Source of the DNA: Cranoglanis bouderius
Taxonomy: Eukaryota > Chordata > Actinopteri > Siluriformes > Cranoglanididae
Assembly: GCA_023630585.1 (NCBI GenBank)
Contig: CM042552.1
Location: 18,047,569-18,111,568 of the forward strand
Direction: 5' to 3'
DNA length: 64,000 nucleotides
Below the pieces are notes generated by a model. It saw nothing but the letters and a program-made list of their open reading frames with translations. It searched no databases and was not told the origin of the DNA. The stretch's first letter is position 1. Each line of letters starts with the position of its first letter. Position numbers and translations under genes: made by a program. Shown in pieces: positions 20,196 through 30,800 of the stretch.

Positions 20196-20884
20196 CAGTG
20201 CATCAAGGAAGTGGTCTACCTGCACCCTACACACTGATAAGCGTGCACTTCTTAGGGAAGTTTGCAGCTGTGTCCTAAAGCATAGTGGAGAATGAATAGT
20301 ACTTATAAAATCCCACAAAGCACTGCAGCAAGCCTGTGTTCTCATGATCTACTGACTGATGTACTGAGCGTACCCATAACACCATAGCGTGGTGTTAGCA
20401 GGGAGTAGTGAGTAAGGGCACTATGTAAGAGTGAGTTAGTAGTGCAGATGGCGACGGCGGGACACTGTGCGCACTCTGGCACTGACTCGGTGAACTCAGT
20501 GGGGTCCTGGCAGGGCATTAGGGCGCATCGTTAACACGCCAAGCAGGCGGGGCACTTCTCGCATCACTCTGCAATCGAGGACAAATTAATCCTACCAGCT
20601 CCCTGCGTGGGTCGCGTCCCAAACCTCATCAGGAGGAGGCGCATTAACCAGGCGTACTCAGTTTCCTGTTACATTTGAATTCACTTCCACATATCTCATC
20701 TAGTGCACTTATATAGAGGGAATCCCAATTGTGCACTACACCATGTACAAGCCAATATACACTGTATAGTGCATGTTTCTAAGGATTAGGGTGATTAATT
20801 CCAAATTGGAGTTTACTAAATTAGTACACTATATAGGGTACATGTATGTATGGAGTATATAGGGTACAAGACATCTCTTTCTAC
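20196..20884. other. Unassigned; CpG-richer block and CACTATATAG words
   Basis: 20440-20640 is CpG-richer (GATGGCGACGGCGGGACAC, GGCGCATCGTTAACACGCC) and free of repeats, so it is a weak candidate regulatory element. 20700-20880 contains GTGCACTTATATAGAGGG and TTAGTACACTATATAGGG, the same motif family as at 19370-19690. Confidence 0.3.
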
Positions 20885-22130
20885 AGGGGTGCTTGAAAGT
20901 TTGTCCACCCTTTAGAGTCCCAAAATTAGATCAAGGGAACCCAATTAAACAACTGAGTCAAAAATGTTATACTTTGTCATTTACTTATTGAGGAAATTAT
21001 CCAATATTACATATCTGTGAGTGGCACAGTGACCCCCTTTGCGCAGCGGTAACTGCTACTAAACGTTTCTGGTAACTGTTGATCAGTCCTGCACATCGGC
21101 TTGGAGGAATTTTAGCCCGTTCCTCAGTACAGAACAGCTTCAACTCTGGGATGTTGGTGAGTTTCCTCACATGAACTGCTTGCTTCAGGTCCTTCCACAA
21201 CATTTCTTTTGGATTAAGGTCAGGATTTTGACTTGGCCATTCCAAAACATTAACTAGAACGACTTGTGTGCTTAGGGTTCGTTGTCTTGCTGCATTACAC
21301 ACTTTCTCTTGAGATTCAGTTCATGGACAGATGTCCTGACATTTTCCTTTAGAATTCGCTGGTATAATCCAGAATTCATTGTCCCATCAGTGATGGCAAG
21401 TCGTCCTGGCCCAGATACAGCAAAACAGGCCCAAACCATGATACTACCACCACCATGTTTCACAGATGGGATAAGGTTCTTATGCTGGAATGCAGTGTTT
21501 TCCTTTCTCCAAACATAATGTTTCTCATTTAAACCAAAAGTTCTATTTTGGTCTCATCTATCCACAAAGCATTTTTCCAATAGCTTTCTGGCTTGTCCAT
21601 GTGATCTTCAGCAAACTCCAGATGGGCAGTGATGTTCTTTATGGAGAGTAGTGGTTTTCTCCTTGTAACCCTGCCATGCACACCATTGTTGTTCAGTGTT
21701 CTTCTGATGGTGGACATCAGGAACGTTAACATTAGCCAATGTAAGAGAGGCCTCTAGTTGCTTAGAAGTTACCCTGGGTTCCTATGTGACCTCATGGACT
21801 ATTACACGTGTAATATTGGCGTGATCTTTGTTGGTCTACACTCCTGGGCTGGATAACGATGGTCTTGAATTTCCTCCATTTGTACACATTCTGTCTGACT
21901 GTGGATTGGTGGAGTCGAAACTCTTTAGAGATGGTTTTGTAACCTGTGTGTTGTGAAGATCAGACTTTGATAGACTCGATTTGATTTCACCTTCAAATTA
22001 ACTGCTAATCCTAGAGGTTCACATAGTTTTGCCACTCACAGATATGTAACATTGGATCATTTTCCTCAATAAATAAATGCCCAAGTATAATATTTTTTGT
22101 TTAATTGGGTTCTCTTTGTCTACTTCTAGG
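20885..22130 (-). mobile_element. Tc1-like transposon, partly truncated (copy E)
   Basis: The left end begins AGGGGTGCTTGAAAGTTTG. Inner inverted repeats CATATCTGTGAGTGGCA (about 21009-21026) and TGCCACTCACAGATATG (about 22030-22047) are perfect opposites, flanked on both sides by related A/T-rich arms containing ATTGAGGAAA / TTTCCTCAATAAAT. The right arm matches as far as GGGTTCTCTTTGTCTACTTC and then diverges at about 22130, so the outermost right terminus has been lost or replaced. A minus-strand transposase remnant lies between. Confidence 0.88.
21000..21960 (-). pseudogene. Tc1-like transposase remnant (copy E)
   Basis: The N-terminal DNA-binding part is degraded between 21960 and 21740. 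From 21732 the frame reads TIRRTLNNNGVHGRVTRRKP, then AHLEFAEDHMDKPESYWKNALWIDETKIEL, where the usual Ser before the first catalytic Asp is Ile but D and E remain. After a stop, a second frame (21463-21272) gives KHGGGSIMVWACFAVSGPGR and MQQDNEP with the second Asp. After a frameshift near 21290, VNVLEWPSQNPDLNPKEML keeps the catalytic Glu with Ile changed to Lys beside it. The frame ends in the terminal repeat. At least one stop and one frameshift make it non-functional. Confidence 0.9.
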
Positions 22131-22785
22131 GGGGGAATGTGATCTCAGTGACTCAGGTGAAGCTAGTTTTTATTCGCTAATCCATATTTAACGCTAACTC
22201 TTGACCGATCCAACCGTTTCTGTTACAGAGTCCCGTGGGCTGTATCCTGACCCCAACCCTGGTCTGTCTGTCTCTCACCGTGATAAAGACGCCTCAGGCT
22301 CCAACACGTCATAATATATACTTGTCAACACTACAGAGCTGTTTCCGTATCTGAGGACATGTCAGAATGGTCGGAGGAGAAAATCTCGGAAGGCGTTTTT
22401 GTGTCTGCGTGTGACAGAAACACAGCAGCAAGCCTTTTTCTTTCTGAGTTCCTTTCTTCCTCGTATCCTTTTATTATTTTCTGTCCACGTTGTGTTGCAG
22501 AGCATGTGTTCCTCCGAGCTACAAAGCTTCACACTGTAGTCAGGCCTTCTTTTATTCCTGTAACGTCTCGTCTCAGCAAAGAACATTCCACACTTCTTTT
22601 CCTCTAACAGCACCTGTTTTATTTCGCTTATAGTGCTGCCCACGATTACAATTTTATTTTTTACTGTTTACAAACAAGTTAGTTTCTGTTCTCAGGTACG
22701 CTATGGCAGCTGTAAACACTCACCAGCCTTTTTTTTCCTCTGTCATGAAGTTAATAAGACAAAAAAAAACATAGCTTGTCATGTT
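22131..22785. other. Unassigned sequence
   Basis: No repeat or gene recognised. Two opposing frames (82 and 93 codons) at 22359-22643 overlap on opposite strands, have no domains and are probably chance. Confidence 0.3.
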
Positions 22786-23992
22786 ACAGTCTTTCTTTCT
22801 TTCTTTACTCTTATTTTTACTTATTTGTTTCCTTTTATCTTTTTTTTTTGTTGCTTTTTTATTTTGGTCTGTTTTTCGTTCTTCCTTTCTTCTTTATTTT
22901 TTTTGCATATCTTAAGCACTGTCTTTTCTTCTTTCTTTCTTTCTTTTTTTCTTTCTTTCTTTCTTTCTTATTATGTTTCATTTTCTTTGTTTCGTTTTGT
23001 CTCTTAATTTTCTTTCTTGTGTGTTTATTTATTCTTTTATCTTCTTTTATTTATTTATTTATTTGTTTATTTATTTATTTATGTATTTATTTATATGTTG
23101 TTTGTTTGTTTGTTTCATCTTTTTTTTACTACTTATATTATGTTTTCTTTCTTATTTTCTTTCTTGTTTCTAATTTTTCCATTTATTCATTTTAATTCTT
23201 TGTCTATGTTTTGGTCTTAAATTTCTTTCTCTTTCTTGTGTAGCTTTTATTCTTCCTTTCTCTTTTATTATATTATATATATATATATGTTTAAATTATC
23301 TAGTGTTCTTTGTTCTATTTTTTTTTTTAATTTATCTTTTGTCTTCTGTCTACTTTTTGTTCTTCCTTTCTTTTTATTATTTTCATCTCTTGTTCATTCC
23401 CTCTTTCTTTCATGCTTTCTTTCTTTCCTTTTTTGTCTCATTGTTTCTTATTTTGGCTCTTTTTTTTGTTTCGTTTCATCTCTTAATATTATGTCCTGTG
23501 TGTTTATGTATTCTTTCGAATCTCTTTTAATTATCCGGTGTTTTCTTTCTTTTGTTCTCTTTCCTCCATTCTTTCCTCTTGTTTTCCTTATTTTCTATTG
23601 TTTTTTCTTTCTCTTGTAACTTTCTGTGTAGATTTCTTTCTTTCTTGTTTTCTTTCTTTTTTTGTTTTTGTCTTAATTTTCTTTTCGTTTCATTTATCTC
23701 ATTCTTACTTTATCCTTTATTTCTGTTTTTATCTCTTTAAATGATCTAGTCTTTTTTTTTCTCTTTCCTCTTATTTTTCCTGATATAATGGGTTTATATG
23801 TGAGTATATGTGGTGCGTGGTTTCTTTTTTAAATTATTTTTATTTCTTGTTTATTGTCGTTCATTCTTTCTTTCTTTCCTTCCTTTCATTTTATATATGT
23901 GTTATTTATTATCATTAAGTTCGTTTTTTTGTTTTCTTTCTTTCTTCTCGTTTTCATGTCTTTTCTCTGTCTCTCTTCCTCTCCCTCCCTCT
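22786..23992. repeat. Polypyrimidine (TTTC-rich) tract, 1.2 kb
   Basis: Mostly TTTC, TTCC and TTTT words with (TTTC)n runs at about 22930-22970 and (TTTA)n at about 23045-23090, plus a short (AT)n at 23276-23288. All the overlapping Phe/Leu/Ser frames of up to 139 codons come from composition. The orientation is opposite to the GAAA tracts at 11.9-15.0 kb. Confidence 0.93.
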
Positions 23993-23995
23993 CAG

Positions 23996-24201
23996 AAACA
24001 AAGGACCAGTGATGTGAGCAGCGTGCGGTTGTTAGCGAGGCCCTCTGATGGACGCCGGCGTGGTTAACGAAGGCAGTGACGATGCGGCTGAGTTAATTGA
24101 GCTGAAGATGAATGGAGAAGACTGCGTGTGGACCTGCAGAAGAATCGAGACAGCACGTACACATCTGAAATGAATGGTTGCTGAGCAACATCAATCTAGT
24201 G

Positions 24202-24204
<3 letters not shown>
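23996..24204 (+). other. Non-repetitive block after a polypyrimidine-AG, weak candidate exon
   Basis: The long pyrimidine tract ends CCTCCCTCTCAG at 23984-23995, an excellent 3' splice-site context. It is followed by CpG-containing non-repeat sequence (AAACAAAGGACCAGTGATG, GGACGCCGGCGTGG). No consensus 5' splice site follows at an exon-like distance, and no protein is recognised. It may be a non-coding exon or simply the edge of the repeat. Confidence 0.15.
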
Positions 24205-24242
<38 letters not shown>

Positions 24243-24719
24243 CTATCTCTCGTCCTTTAATTCAGCCCCCTGCTGGAGTTAATCTCGTTTCTTCATTGAG
24301 CTTGTGAGATAATTAATGCAAATTTCAAATGAGAAACTTATTCAGAGAAGAGCTGTGATGTCGTAATTATCGTTCCCTTCCACCAGGCCTCGTCACGCGT
24401 CAGCGCCTCGTCTCTTCCTTTCACTATTACGTCCACCGAGTTATGCTATAGACTGATTCAAATACTTCTTCTTCTTCTTCTTTCACACATGGTTTACTAC
24501 AGAATTTCAGCGAGAGCCGCACTGTGGACTTTTAGTTTCAGATTAAAGTGTGAAACTTTCCCATTGAAACACGCTGACGCACTGTTCTAGCATTTCAATT
24601 CCACCCGACAGCTGATGATGTCATAATGGGCGTTACAGCAGCCGACCAATCAGCAGATTCCATTCAGTGGAACTGCACACTCATTACAATCCAAAAAAAA
24701 AAAAAAAAACACGCACTCA
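24205..24719. other. (CT)n microsatellite then unassigned sequence
   Basis: (CT)n lies at 24205-24238. 24240-24470 is mixed, with a CpG-bearing stretch near 24380-24440 (CTCGTCACGCGTCAGCGCC). CTT repeats occur near 24467-24482 and poly(A) at about 24695-24709. No gene recognised. Confidence 0.4.
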
Positions 24720-25290
24720 TTATAATCACACTCTTTCTTTCCTTTCTGTTTCTTTCCTCCTTTTTTTCTCACTGGCCATTTTTCACCCTTCTTTCGTTTT
24801 ATTCGATTATCGTTTCATTTATCTTTAGTATGTTTCTTCTTTTTTGTTCTTTCTTTCTTTCTTTCTTTCTTTCTTTCAGCATGACAGATCTTTCTTTCCT
24901 TCTTTTTCCTAGTTTCTTTTTCCTCACATCTTTTCTTCTGTCTAGTTTTAGTTTGTTCTTCTTTATATTTTGTTTATTGTTTTTCTTTCTTTCTTCTTTT
25001 ATTTCTCTTTTTTCTCACTGCCCATTTTTTACCCTTTGTTGTTGTTTTTTTTTAAATTCTTTTTCCCATTCTTGTTTTCTCCTAGTGTTTGCATCTTTTC
25101 TGTTCTTTCTGTTCTTTCTTTCTTTCTTTCCTCTTATTTTTCTATATAACCTATTTTCTTTTTCTCTGCTCTTTTTTCTTCATCAGTCTAGCTGTAGTTT
25201 GTTTTTGCTTTCTTTTCGTTATTCTTTTGTTTATTGTCTTTCTTTCTTTCTTTTCTCTCATTTTTACATATTTTCTTTGTTTCTACTCTC
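24720..25290. repeat. Polypyrimidine (TTTC-rich) tract
   Basis: CTTT-type words with a pure (TTTC)n run near 24847-24880. Phrases TTTTCTCACTGGCCATTTTTCACCC (24760s) and CTCACTGCCCATTTTTTACCC (25015) show a longer repeated unit of about 250 bp. The 223-codon plus-strand frame is compositional. Confidence 0.9.
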
Positions 25291-25296
25291 TTCTTA

Positions 25297-25580
25297 GTAG
25301 ACCGATGATTGTGTTTATGTGGACTAAATAGTGAATAGGGCGTGTGGTGAATAAGGTGTGTGGTTTGGGACACGTCCACTGGACTGATGATTGTATTTAA
25401 ATGGGCTATATAGTGAATAGGGTGTGTGGTTTGGGACATGTCCACAGTGGACTGATGATGGGGTGTATGTGGATTATATAGTGAATAGGGTGTGTGGTTT
25501 GGGACACGTCCAGTGGACTGATGATGCTGTTTATGTGCACTATATAGTGAATAGAGCATGTGCTTTGGGACACACCCACA
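25297..25580. repeat. 68-bp tandem array, locus 2
   Basis: About four units of the repeat found at 10846-11232, in the same orientation, with ACTGATGATTGTATTTA, TATATAGTGAATAGGG and GTGTGGTTTGGGACACG. One unit carries an internal duplication of GTGAATAGGGCGTGTG. It starts directly at the end of the polypyrimidine tract. Confidence 0.9.
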
Positions 25581-26257
25581 TTAGATTTATGATTGTGTAT
25601 AATAAACAGTGTGTCTGTGAGGTTTAGGTGCACTTCTTTTTCAGCGAGATTGTAAATGTGTTTACAGCAGATGCAGGCGTCCATATGCGCACAGCTGTGT
25701 TATCACCAAGTGCACACGCACAAAGCCGGTGTAAATGACCCGGGCCACGTTTGATGGATTAGGGAACTATTTTTGGAGGCAGCATAGTTAGTGCATCACA
25801 GAAAACAAAGATGTGGAGCCATTGTTTATTTACTCACTTATTTGTTTTCTTCTGTGGGAAAGGTTTCATATCTAGAGTAAGAGAAGAAAAAAAAAACCTG
25901 GCCATGTCTGTACCTCCAGACCACATCCACACATCATGTTTTTTTTCCTAACAATTGCTAGCTGATTTTCTACCATTAACCACGATCCGTTTGAATAATT
26001 AGGGGTCCAAGCACCTTTGTTCTGGATGAGATTCTGAGAATGTGAGCAAAAAACTGTTTCTCAGGAATCCAACTGAGCTGAAATTTGAAATAATGTGTCT
26101 TTGTTGTAATATGTAACAGAATTTAAGGTGATTTTAAGCATCATGGCCTCCGGTTTACAGGAGGCCTTTGACAGGGTTATGATTGAGCTAATGTCAGAAA
26201 ACTTGAACAAAATGTTCATCTATGATCTCTTTACTTGATACACTCTTGAGGACTTGA
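25581..26257. other. Unassigned sequence
   Basis: 25640-25760 is non-repetitive with CpG and CACG words. Near 26003 TAGGGGTCCAAGCAC resembles the terminus of a dispersed fish element, but no partner end is found. No gene recognised. Confidence 0.3.
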
Positions 26258-26259
26258 TA

Positions 26260-27586
26260 CAGTGTCGTCCACTAATATTGACACCCTTAGTAAATATGAG
26301 CAAAGAAGGCTGTGAAAAAATGTCTTTATTGGTTAACCTTTTGATATCTTGTTCAAAACATTCACAAAAATACTCTCATGGATATCAAAGAATTGCAAAC
26401 ACAACACACATTTATCCAAAAAGCAAAAGGTTGTTGAGCTTCACAAAATGGGAAGTGGCTATAAGAAAATAGCACAAGCATTGAAAATGCCCATTTCCAC
26501 CATCAGGGCAACAATTAAGAAGTTCCAGTCAACTGGAAATGTTATTGATCAACCTGGAATTGGACGTGTGTCTATATTGTCTCAACGCACTGTGAAGAGG
26601 ATGGTTCGAGTGGCCAAAAAATCTCAAAGGATCACAGCTGGAGAATTGCAGAAGTTGGTTGAGTCTTGGGGTCAGAAAGTCTCCAAAACTACAATCTGAA
26701 GTCACCTACATCACCACAAGTTGTTTGGAAGGGATTCAAGAAAAAAAACCTCTACTCTCATCCAAAAACTAAATCAAGCATCTTCAGTTTGCCAGACACT
26801 ACTGGAACTTCAAACGGGATCGGGTTCTATGGTCAGATGAAACCAAAATAGAGCTTTCTGGCAATAAACACCAGAGGTGGTTTTGGTGCACACAGAGAGG
26901 TAGTCATATAGAAAAGTACGTCATGCCCACAGTTAATGTTTTGGGGCTGTTTTTCTGCCAGAGGACCTGGACATTTTGTTAGGATACATGACATCATGGA
27001 CTCATCAAATTATCAAATATCAACAGATATTAAGTGAAAACCTGACTGCCTCTGCCAGAAAGCTTCAAATGGGCCGTGGTTGGATCTTCCAGCAGGACAA
27101 TGTCCAAAACATACATCAAAATCAACACAAAAATGGTTTACTGACCACAAAATCAAGGTCCTGCCATGGCCATTCCAGTCCCCCTGACTTGAACCCCATA
27201 GAAAACCTGTGGGGTGAACTGAAGAGGAGAGTCCACCAGTGTGGACCTAGAAATCTGAAGGATCTGGAGAGATTCTGTATGGAGGAATGGTCTCAGATCC
27301 CTTGCCATGTATTCTCCAACCTCATCAGGCATTATAGGAGAAGACTCAGAGCTGTTATATTGGCAAAGGGAGGTAGCACAAAGTATTGACTAAAAGGGGG
27401 CCAATAATTGTTGCACACCTATATTAACAAATATTTTTTTTGATAAACCTGTTTTGTTTGCAATTGTTTTTTTTTGTTTTTTTAATATTTTAAACAAAAG
27501 ATCAGAAGTTTAAACAATAAAGAGAATTTTTCACAGCCTTCTTTGCTCATATTTACCAAGGGTGCCAATATTAGTGGAGGGCACTG
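26260..27586 (+). mobile_element. Tc1-like transposon, full length, TA target duplication (copy F)
   Basis: The element starts CAGTGTCGTCCACTAATATT at 26260 and ends with AATATTAGTGGAGGGCACTG at 27586; both ends are followed outward by TA. Inverted arms continue inward with GAGCAAAGAAGGCTGTGAAAAA on the left and its complement near 27530-27550. The length of 1327 bp and a single transposase gene fit an ordinary Tc1 element. Inside the right arm are T-rich runs near 27430-27485. Confidence 0.95.
26349..27389 (+). pseudogene. Tc1-like transposase, inactivated (copy F)
   Basis: The first frame has the helix-turn-helix region HKMGSGYKKIAQALKMPIST and the second DNA-binding part QRTVKRMVRVAKKSQRITAG, ending at a TGA at about 26697-26699 where the family has Arg. 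The sequence goes on in other frames through WSDETKIEL near 26832-26858, with the first Asp intact. From 26976 it reads YQQILSENLTASARKLQMGRG and IFQQDN with the second Asp, then a garbled stretch caused by compensating indels. PPDLNPIENLWGELKRR with an intact Glu follows, then the normal C-terminus ending AKGGSTKY. Catalytic residues are all present, but one stop and several frameshifts abolish function. Confidence 0.93.
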
Positions 27587-27588
27587 TA

Positions 27589-28733
27589 CATACATCCGCA
27601 TCAACAGTTGTTTTTTTTTTAGTATGGATGAAAACAACTAGCTGGGTCTCCAGAATTGAACTCTGTTGGCAACCAGAATTGGTAAGATCAGTCCACATGT
27701 ACAAATTCTCCAGGGAAGGCCTGGCAAAAATATTAATCGTGAGGCTCTCAATAATTTTTAAACAAGTGGTTTGCAATAAAGTGCACTACTTAAGAAAAAG
27801 ATTTATTCAATTTAATTTAAGGTTAATAAATAGTTGTGCCATAACATTCTTGCTCATTTTAGCCTGCGGAATCAACTTATTGCTGTATTTCTAACATCCA
27901 CAATGCTCTCATTGTATACTGTATCTATGGACAAAACTCCAGCACTCTTCTGGTTACTAGCGAACAACTTTAACCGTCAGCTAGCGCTGGCCTTATTTAG
28001 TTTAAGGGCGTTAATTAGCCTGACTCTTTCTTTGAATCTATTTTCAATGTCATATTGCATCCATTAAAAAGTGTTTCATTGCATATTTCTCATCATGGTT
28101 TGTTTTTCAAGGACCTGAAAGTTTTGGGTTTTTTTCCCAAGTTGCTTGGTTTTCAAAGAGCACACTGAGGACTGCGAGGACACGCAGACAAAAGACTTCG
28201 TTAAGAAATAAACTGAGTACAAAGCATTGCATGTGCTTAATTGTGCTAAGGAGCATGTATGCAAATCTGTCCTGCTAGGCTGGAAACGAGGGGTTGTTGA
28301 GGGTGAGAGGAGCTGGGGAGACTCGTCTTAAAGGATCGGATTTAATTACGAGGCTGTAGCGGAGGAGGGAGAACAGGATAACAAGGGAAGAATCCTGACA
28401 GCGCTGGACGAAAAGGACAGCTATTATAATCCTGTCAGCTGATAAACGAGAACATGATTAGCTTAGCAGGTGATTATTAAAGACAGACATGATTTAAATT
28501 GCTCCTTATTGGGTTTTGAAGAGGTACTCGGACATTCTGTGGTTTAGTTCAAAGTGTATCGTGGTTTCTAGATTATTGAGCTGATATTGTAATATTTTAT
28601 CCTTTCACAACTGCCAAGCCCAAAAAAGGAGGGAGCACCTGCTCTTTTGGTGTATTTTAACCGATAAATTGTACCATGTTAAAATGTAGAGTTACCACGG
28701 AAAAAGATTACAAATCTGCTCTTTTAATATATA
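27589..28733. other. Unassigned sequence
   Basis: No gene recognised. Frames of 77-110 codons at 27562-28067 have no domain. 28270-28500 is repeat-free (AGGATCGGATTTAATTACG, TATTATAATCCTGTCAGCTG) and could be a conserved non-coding element. (AT)n of five units lies next to the following Tc1. Confidence 0.3.
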
Positions 28734-28735
28734 TA

Positions 28736-28891
28736 CAGGGGGTATAGAAAAGAATCACCCCCATTTAAAATAATCACATTTTGTTGCTTTTCAGCCTGAA
28801 ATGAAGGCGGACACAGTTTTTGTTTTATCCAGCTGTATTTACTCAGTCCAACTTATAACATCCATGTGAAAGTTATAACACCAACATGTCA

Positions 28892-28922
<31 letters not shown>

Positions 28923-30208
28923 TAAACAGAATCACTGTGTTAGAAAAAGGATCACCCCCTCCTAAAAATGACTCAATTAGGTGTAGCTAATCACCTTCTC
29001 AATGGCACACAAAGCCAATTGACTTTCAACTTTGATCAGCTGTGGTCATTTTGATTAGCTCAGCATGAAAAGAGCTTTCCTGGAGCATTTCAGTCCTTGG
29101 TAGTGCAACTGAAGCAAAGAATCAGCTATGGGTGGCAAGGCACTGTCAAAAGATCTCCGGGATAAAGTTGTGGACAGGCACAAGTCAGGGGATGGATAGA
29201 AAAAAATTTCAAAGGCTTTATCAATGCCTAGAAGCACAGTGAAGTCCGTTATTAAGAAGTGGAAGGTATTTGGTACAACACAGACCCTCCCTGGATCAGG
29301 ATGTCACTCCGAACTGGATGAAAGAGCCAGGAGGAAACTGGTCAGAGAGGCTACCAAGAGGCCTACAGCAACTCTGAAGCAGTTGCAGGAATTTATGAGA
29401 AAGAGTTGTCATTGTGTGCATGTGACAACAATATCACAAATTCTCCACAAATGTGGCTTGTATGGGAGGGTTGCAAGAAAAAAGCCATCAACGACTGAGC
29501 TTTGTCAAAACACACCTTGAAGATTCTGAGGCCACATGGAAAAAGGTGTTATAGTCAGATGAGACTAAAATTGAATTATTTGGCCTCAACACCAAACGAT
29601 ATGTCTGGCGGAAATCCAATACAGCTCACCATCCAAATAACACCATTCCTACAGTAAAGCATGGAGGTGGTAATATCCCGTTATGGGGGTGTTTCTCTGC
29701 AGCAGGGACTGGAGCACTTGTCAGGATAGAAGGAAAATGGATGGGGCAAAATACCATCAAATTCTTGAGGAAAATCTGCTGCCCTCTGCCAGAAAGTTGT
29801 CAATGGGAAGAAGGTTTCCCTTCTAACATGACAATGGCCCAAAGCACACAGCAAAACTGACCACACAGTGGTTGAAGGAGAAAAAGTTGGATGTCCTTGC
29901 ATGGCCTAGTCAGAGCCCAGACTTAAACCCCATTGAAAATCTATGGTATGACTTGAAGACTGCAGTCCACAAACGGTCACCATCAAATTTAACTGAACTT
30001 GAGCAGTTCTGCAAAGAAGAGTGGGCAAATATTGCAAAGTCTAGATGTGCAAAGTTAGTAAAGACATATCCCAACAGACTAAAGGCTGTAATTAAAAAAT
30101 TAAGGCAAATTAAAGCAAGGGGGTGATCCTTTTTCCAACTCAGTGATTCTGTTTTTTATTTATTTATTTTTTCTGACAAGTTGGTGTTATATCTTTCACT
30201 GGGATGTT
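28736..30208 (+). mobile_element. Tc1-like transposon, 3' truncated (copy G, same family as 7390-8935)
   Basis: It starts CAGGGGGTATAGAAAAGAAT at 28736 after TA and is collinear with copy C throughout its length, in the same orientation. The right arm follows copy C as far as TTTCACTGGGATGTT at 30208 and then ends abruptly, so the outer 120 or so bases of the right inverted repeat are missing. (ATTT)n expansions occur in both arms, at about 28895-28922 and 30157-30171. The two copies form a 1.4-kb direct repeat 21 kb apart. Confidence 0.95.
29130..30126 (+). pseudogene. Tc1-like transposase, inactivated (copy G)
   Basis: The frame from about 29140 is stopped by TAG at 29197-29199, the same codon position that is TAA in copy C. 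From ATG 29224 it reads PRSTVKSVIKKWKVFG and continues to GRVARKKPS. A small indel near 29490 then ends it early (TTELCQNTP). The first catalytic block is preceded by TAG at 29552-29554, where copy C has Trp TGG. Downstream, Arg CGA at 29597-29599 is intact where copy C has TGA. The C-terminal frame (29872-30126) keeps SPDLNPIENLWYDLK and ends RQIKARG. The lesions differ from those of copy C except for the shared N-terminal stop. Confidence 0.93.
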
Positions 30209-30221
30209 CATTCTACTTTTA

Positions 30222-30262
30222 ATCAGTCATGAAACATGGTGGTGGTAGCATTTTAAAAGAAA
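30222..30262 (+). mobile_element. Small Tc1 transposase fragment
   Basis: AGTCATGAAACATGGTGGTG encodes the conserved VKHGGG-type block of a Tc1 transposase (here with Met) and sits right at the break of the preceding element. It is probably debris from another Tc1 copy. Confidence 0.45.
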
Positions 30263-30289
30263 CTGGCCTGACCAATCATGATCTTATTA

Positions 30290-30800
30290 CTGTTTCCTGC
30301 GACAAAGTAATGTAATGCATTACCGTTTCAATTTCTGTATTCACATTACAGTTACCAATCGTTACATCCTACGCTCACAATTCCTAATGTTGCTCTTGTG
30401 TCTAATCGAAAATATATTATACCCATTAATATTTCCTCTTTTCTGTGCATTAGCCCTTTACTGCCTGTCTGTGTAATTTGCTCGCACGCCCACGCCAGTT
30501 TGGATTGCGAGTATGAGGAGTGCAGAGCGAACGCAAGCTAATTTTAGACCACAATGGCAGAGGAGGATGAGAGTGCACACAAAATGTTTCCACAAATGGA
30601 GATATTCTCATTATTTCGAATTCGTTCCACGCAAAGTTTAAAAAAAAAAAAAACATTACTGTAAAGCGTAAGTGGTGTCCAGGCCAAAGACAACGTTCAA
30701 TTGCTGCAAAAACAAGCAGTTTGTCGAGGCATTTCCTCAGGGCGCACGTTAAAACAAAACCGTTGGAGACAGTGCCTCAACCTCAACTAAACAGGCTACA
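30290..30800 (+). mobile_element. hAT-like transposon fragment with BED-finger remnant
   Basis: The segment starts with a GTAATGCATTACCG and GTTACATCC region resembling fish hAT element ends; similar GATTACAGTTACC and GCCGTTACATC words occur at 46076-46122. A frame beginning ATGGCAGAGGAGGATGAG near 30554 is followed by poly(A) and then KRKWCPGQRQ, IAAKTSSLSRHFLRAH. This looks like a diverged zf-BED domain (C, then S-x-L-x-x-H-x-x-x-x-H) of a hAT transposase N-terminus. The frame is broken, and nothing beyond the BED region is found here. Confidence 0.5.

Noticed and set aside
19835..20295. Cys/Leu/Ser/Val-rich frames resembling a secreted Cys-rich protein
   Set aside because: Direct translation of TCTG/TCTA tetramers.
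22633..24067. Many plus-strand frames resembling multi-pass membrane proteins
   Set aside because: Phe/Leu/Ser/Tyr-rich translations of TTTC and TTTA repeats; hydrophobicity is compositional, and overlapping frames are equally open.
24626..25297. 223-codon plus-strand frame
   Set aside because: It runs through a polypyrimidine tract with a repeated block and has no domain.
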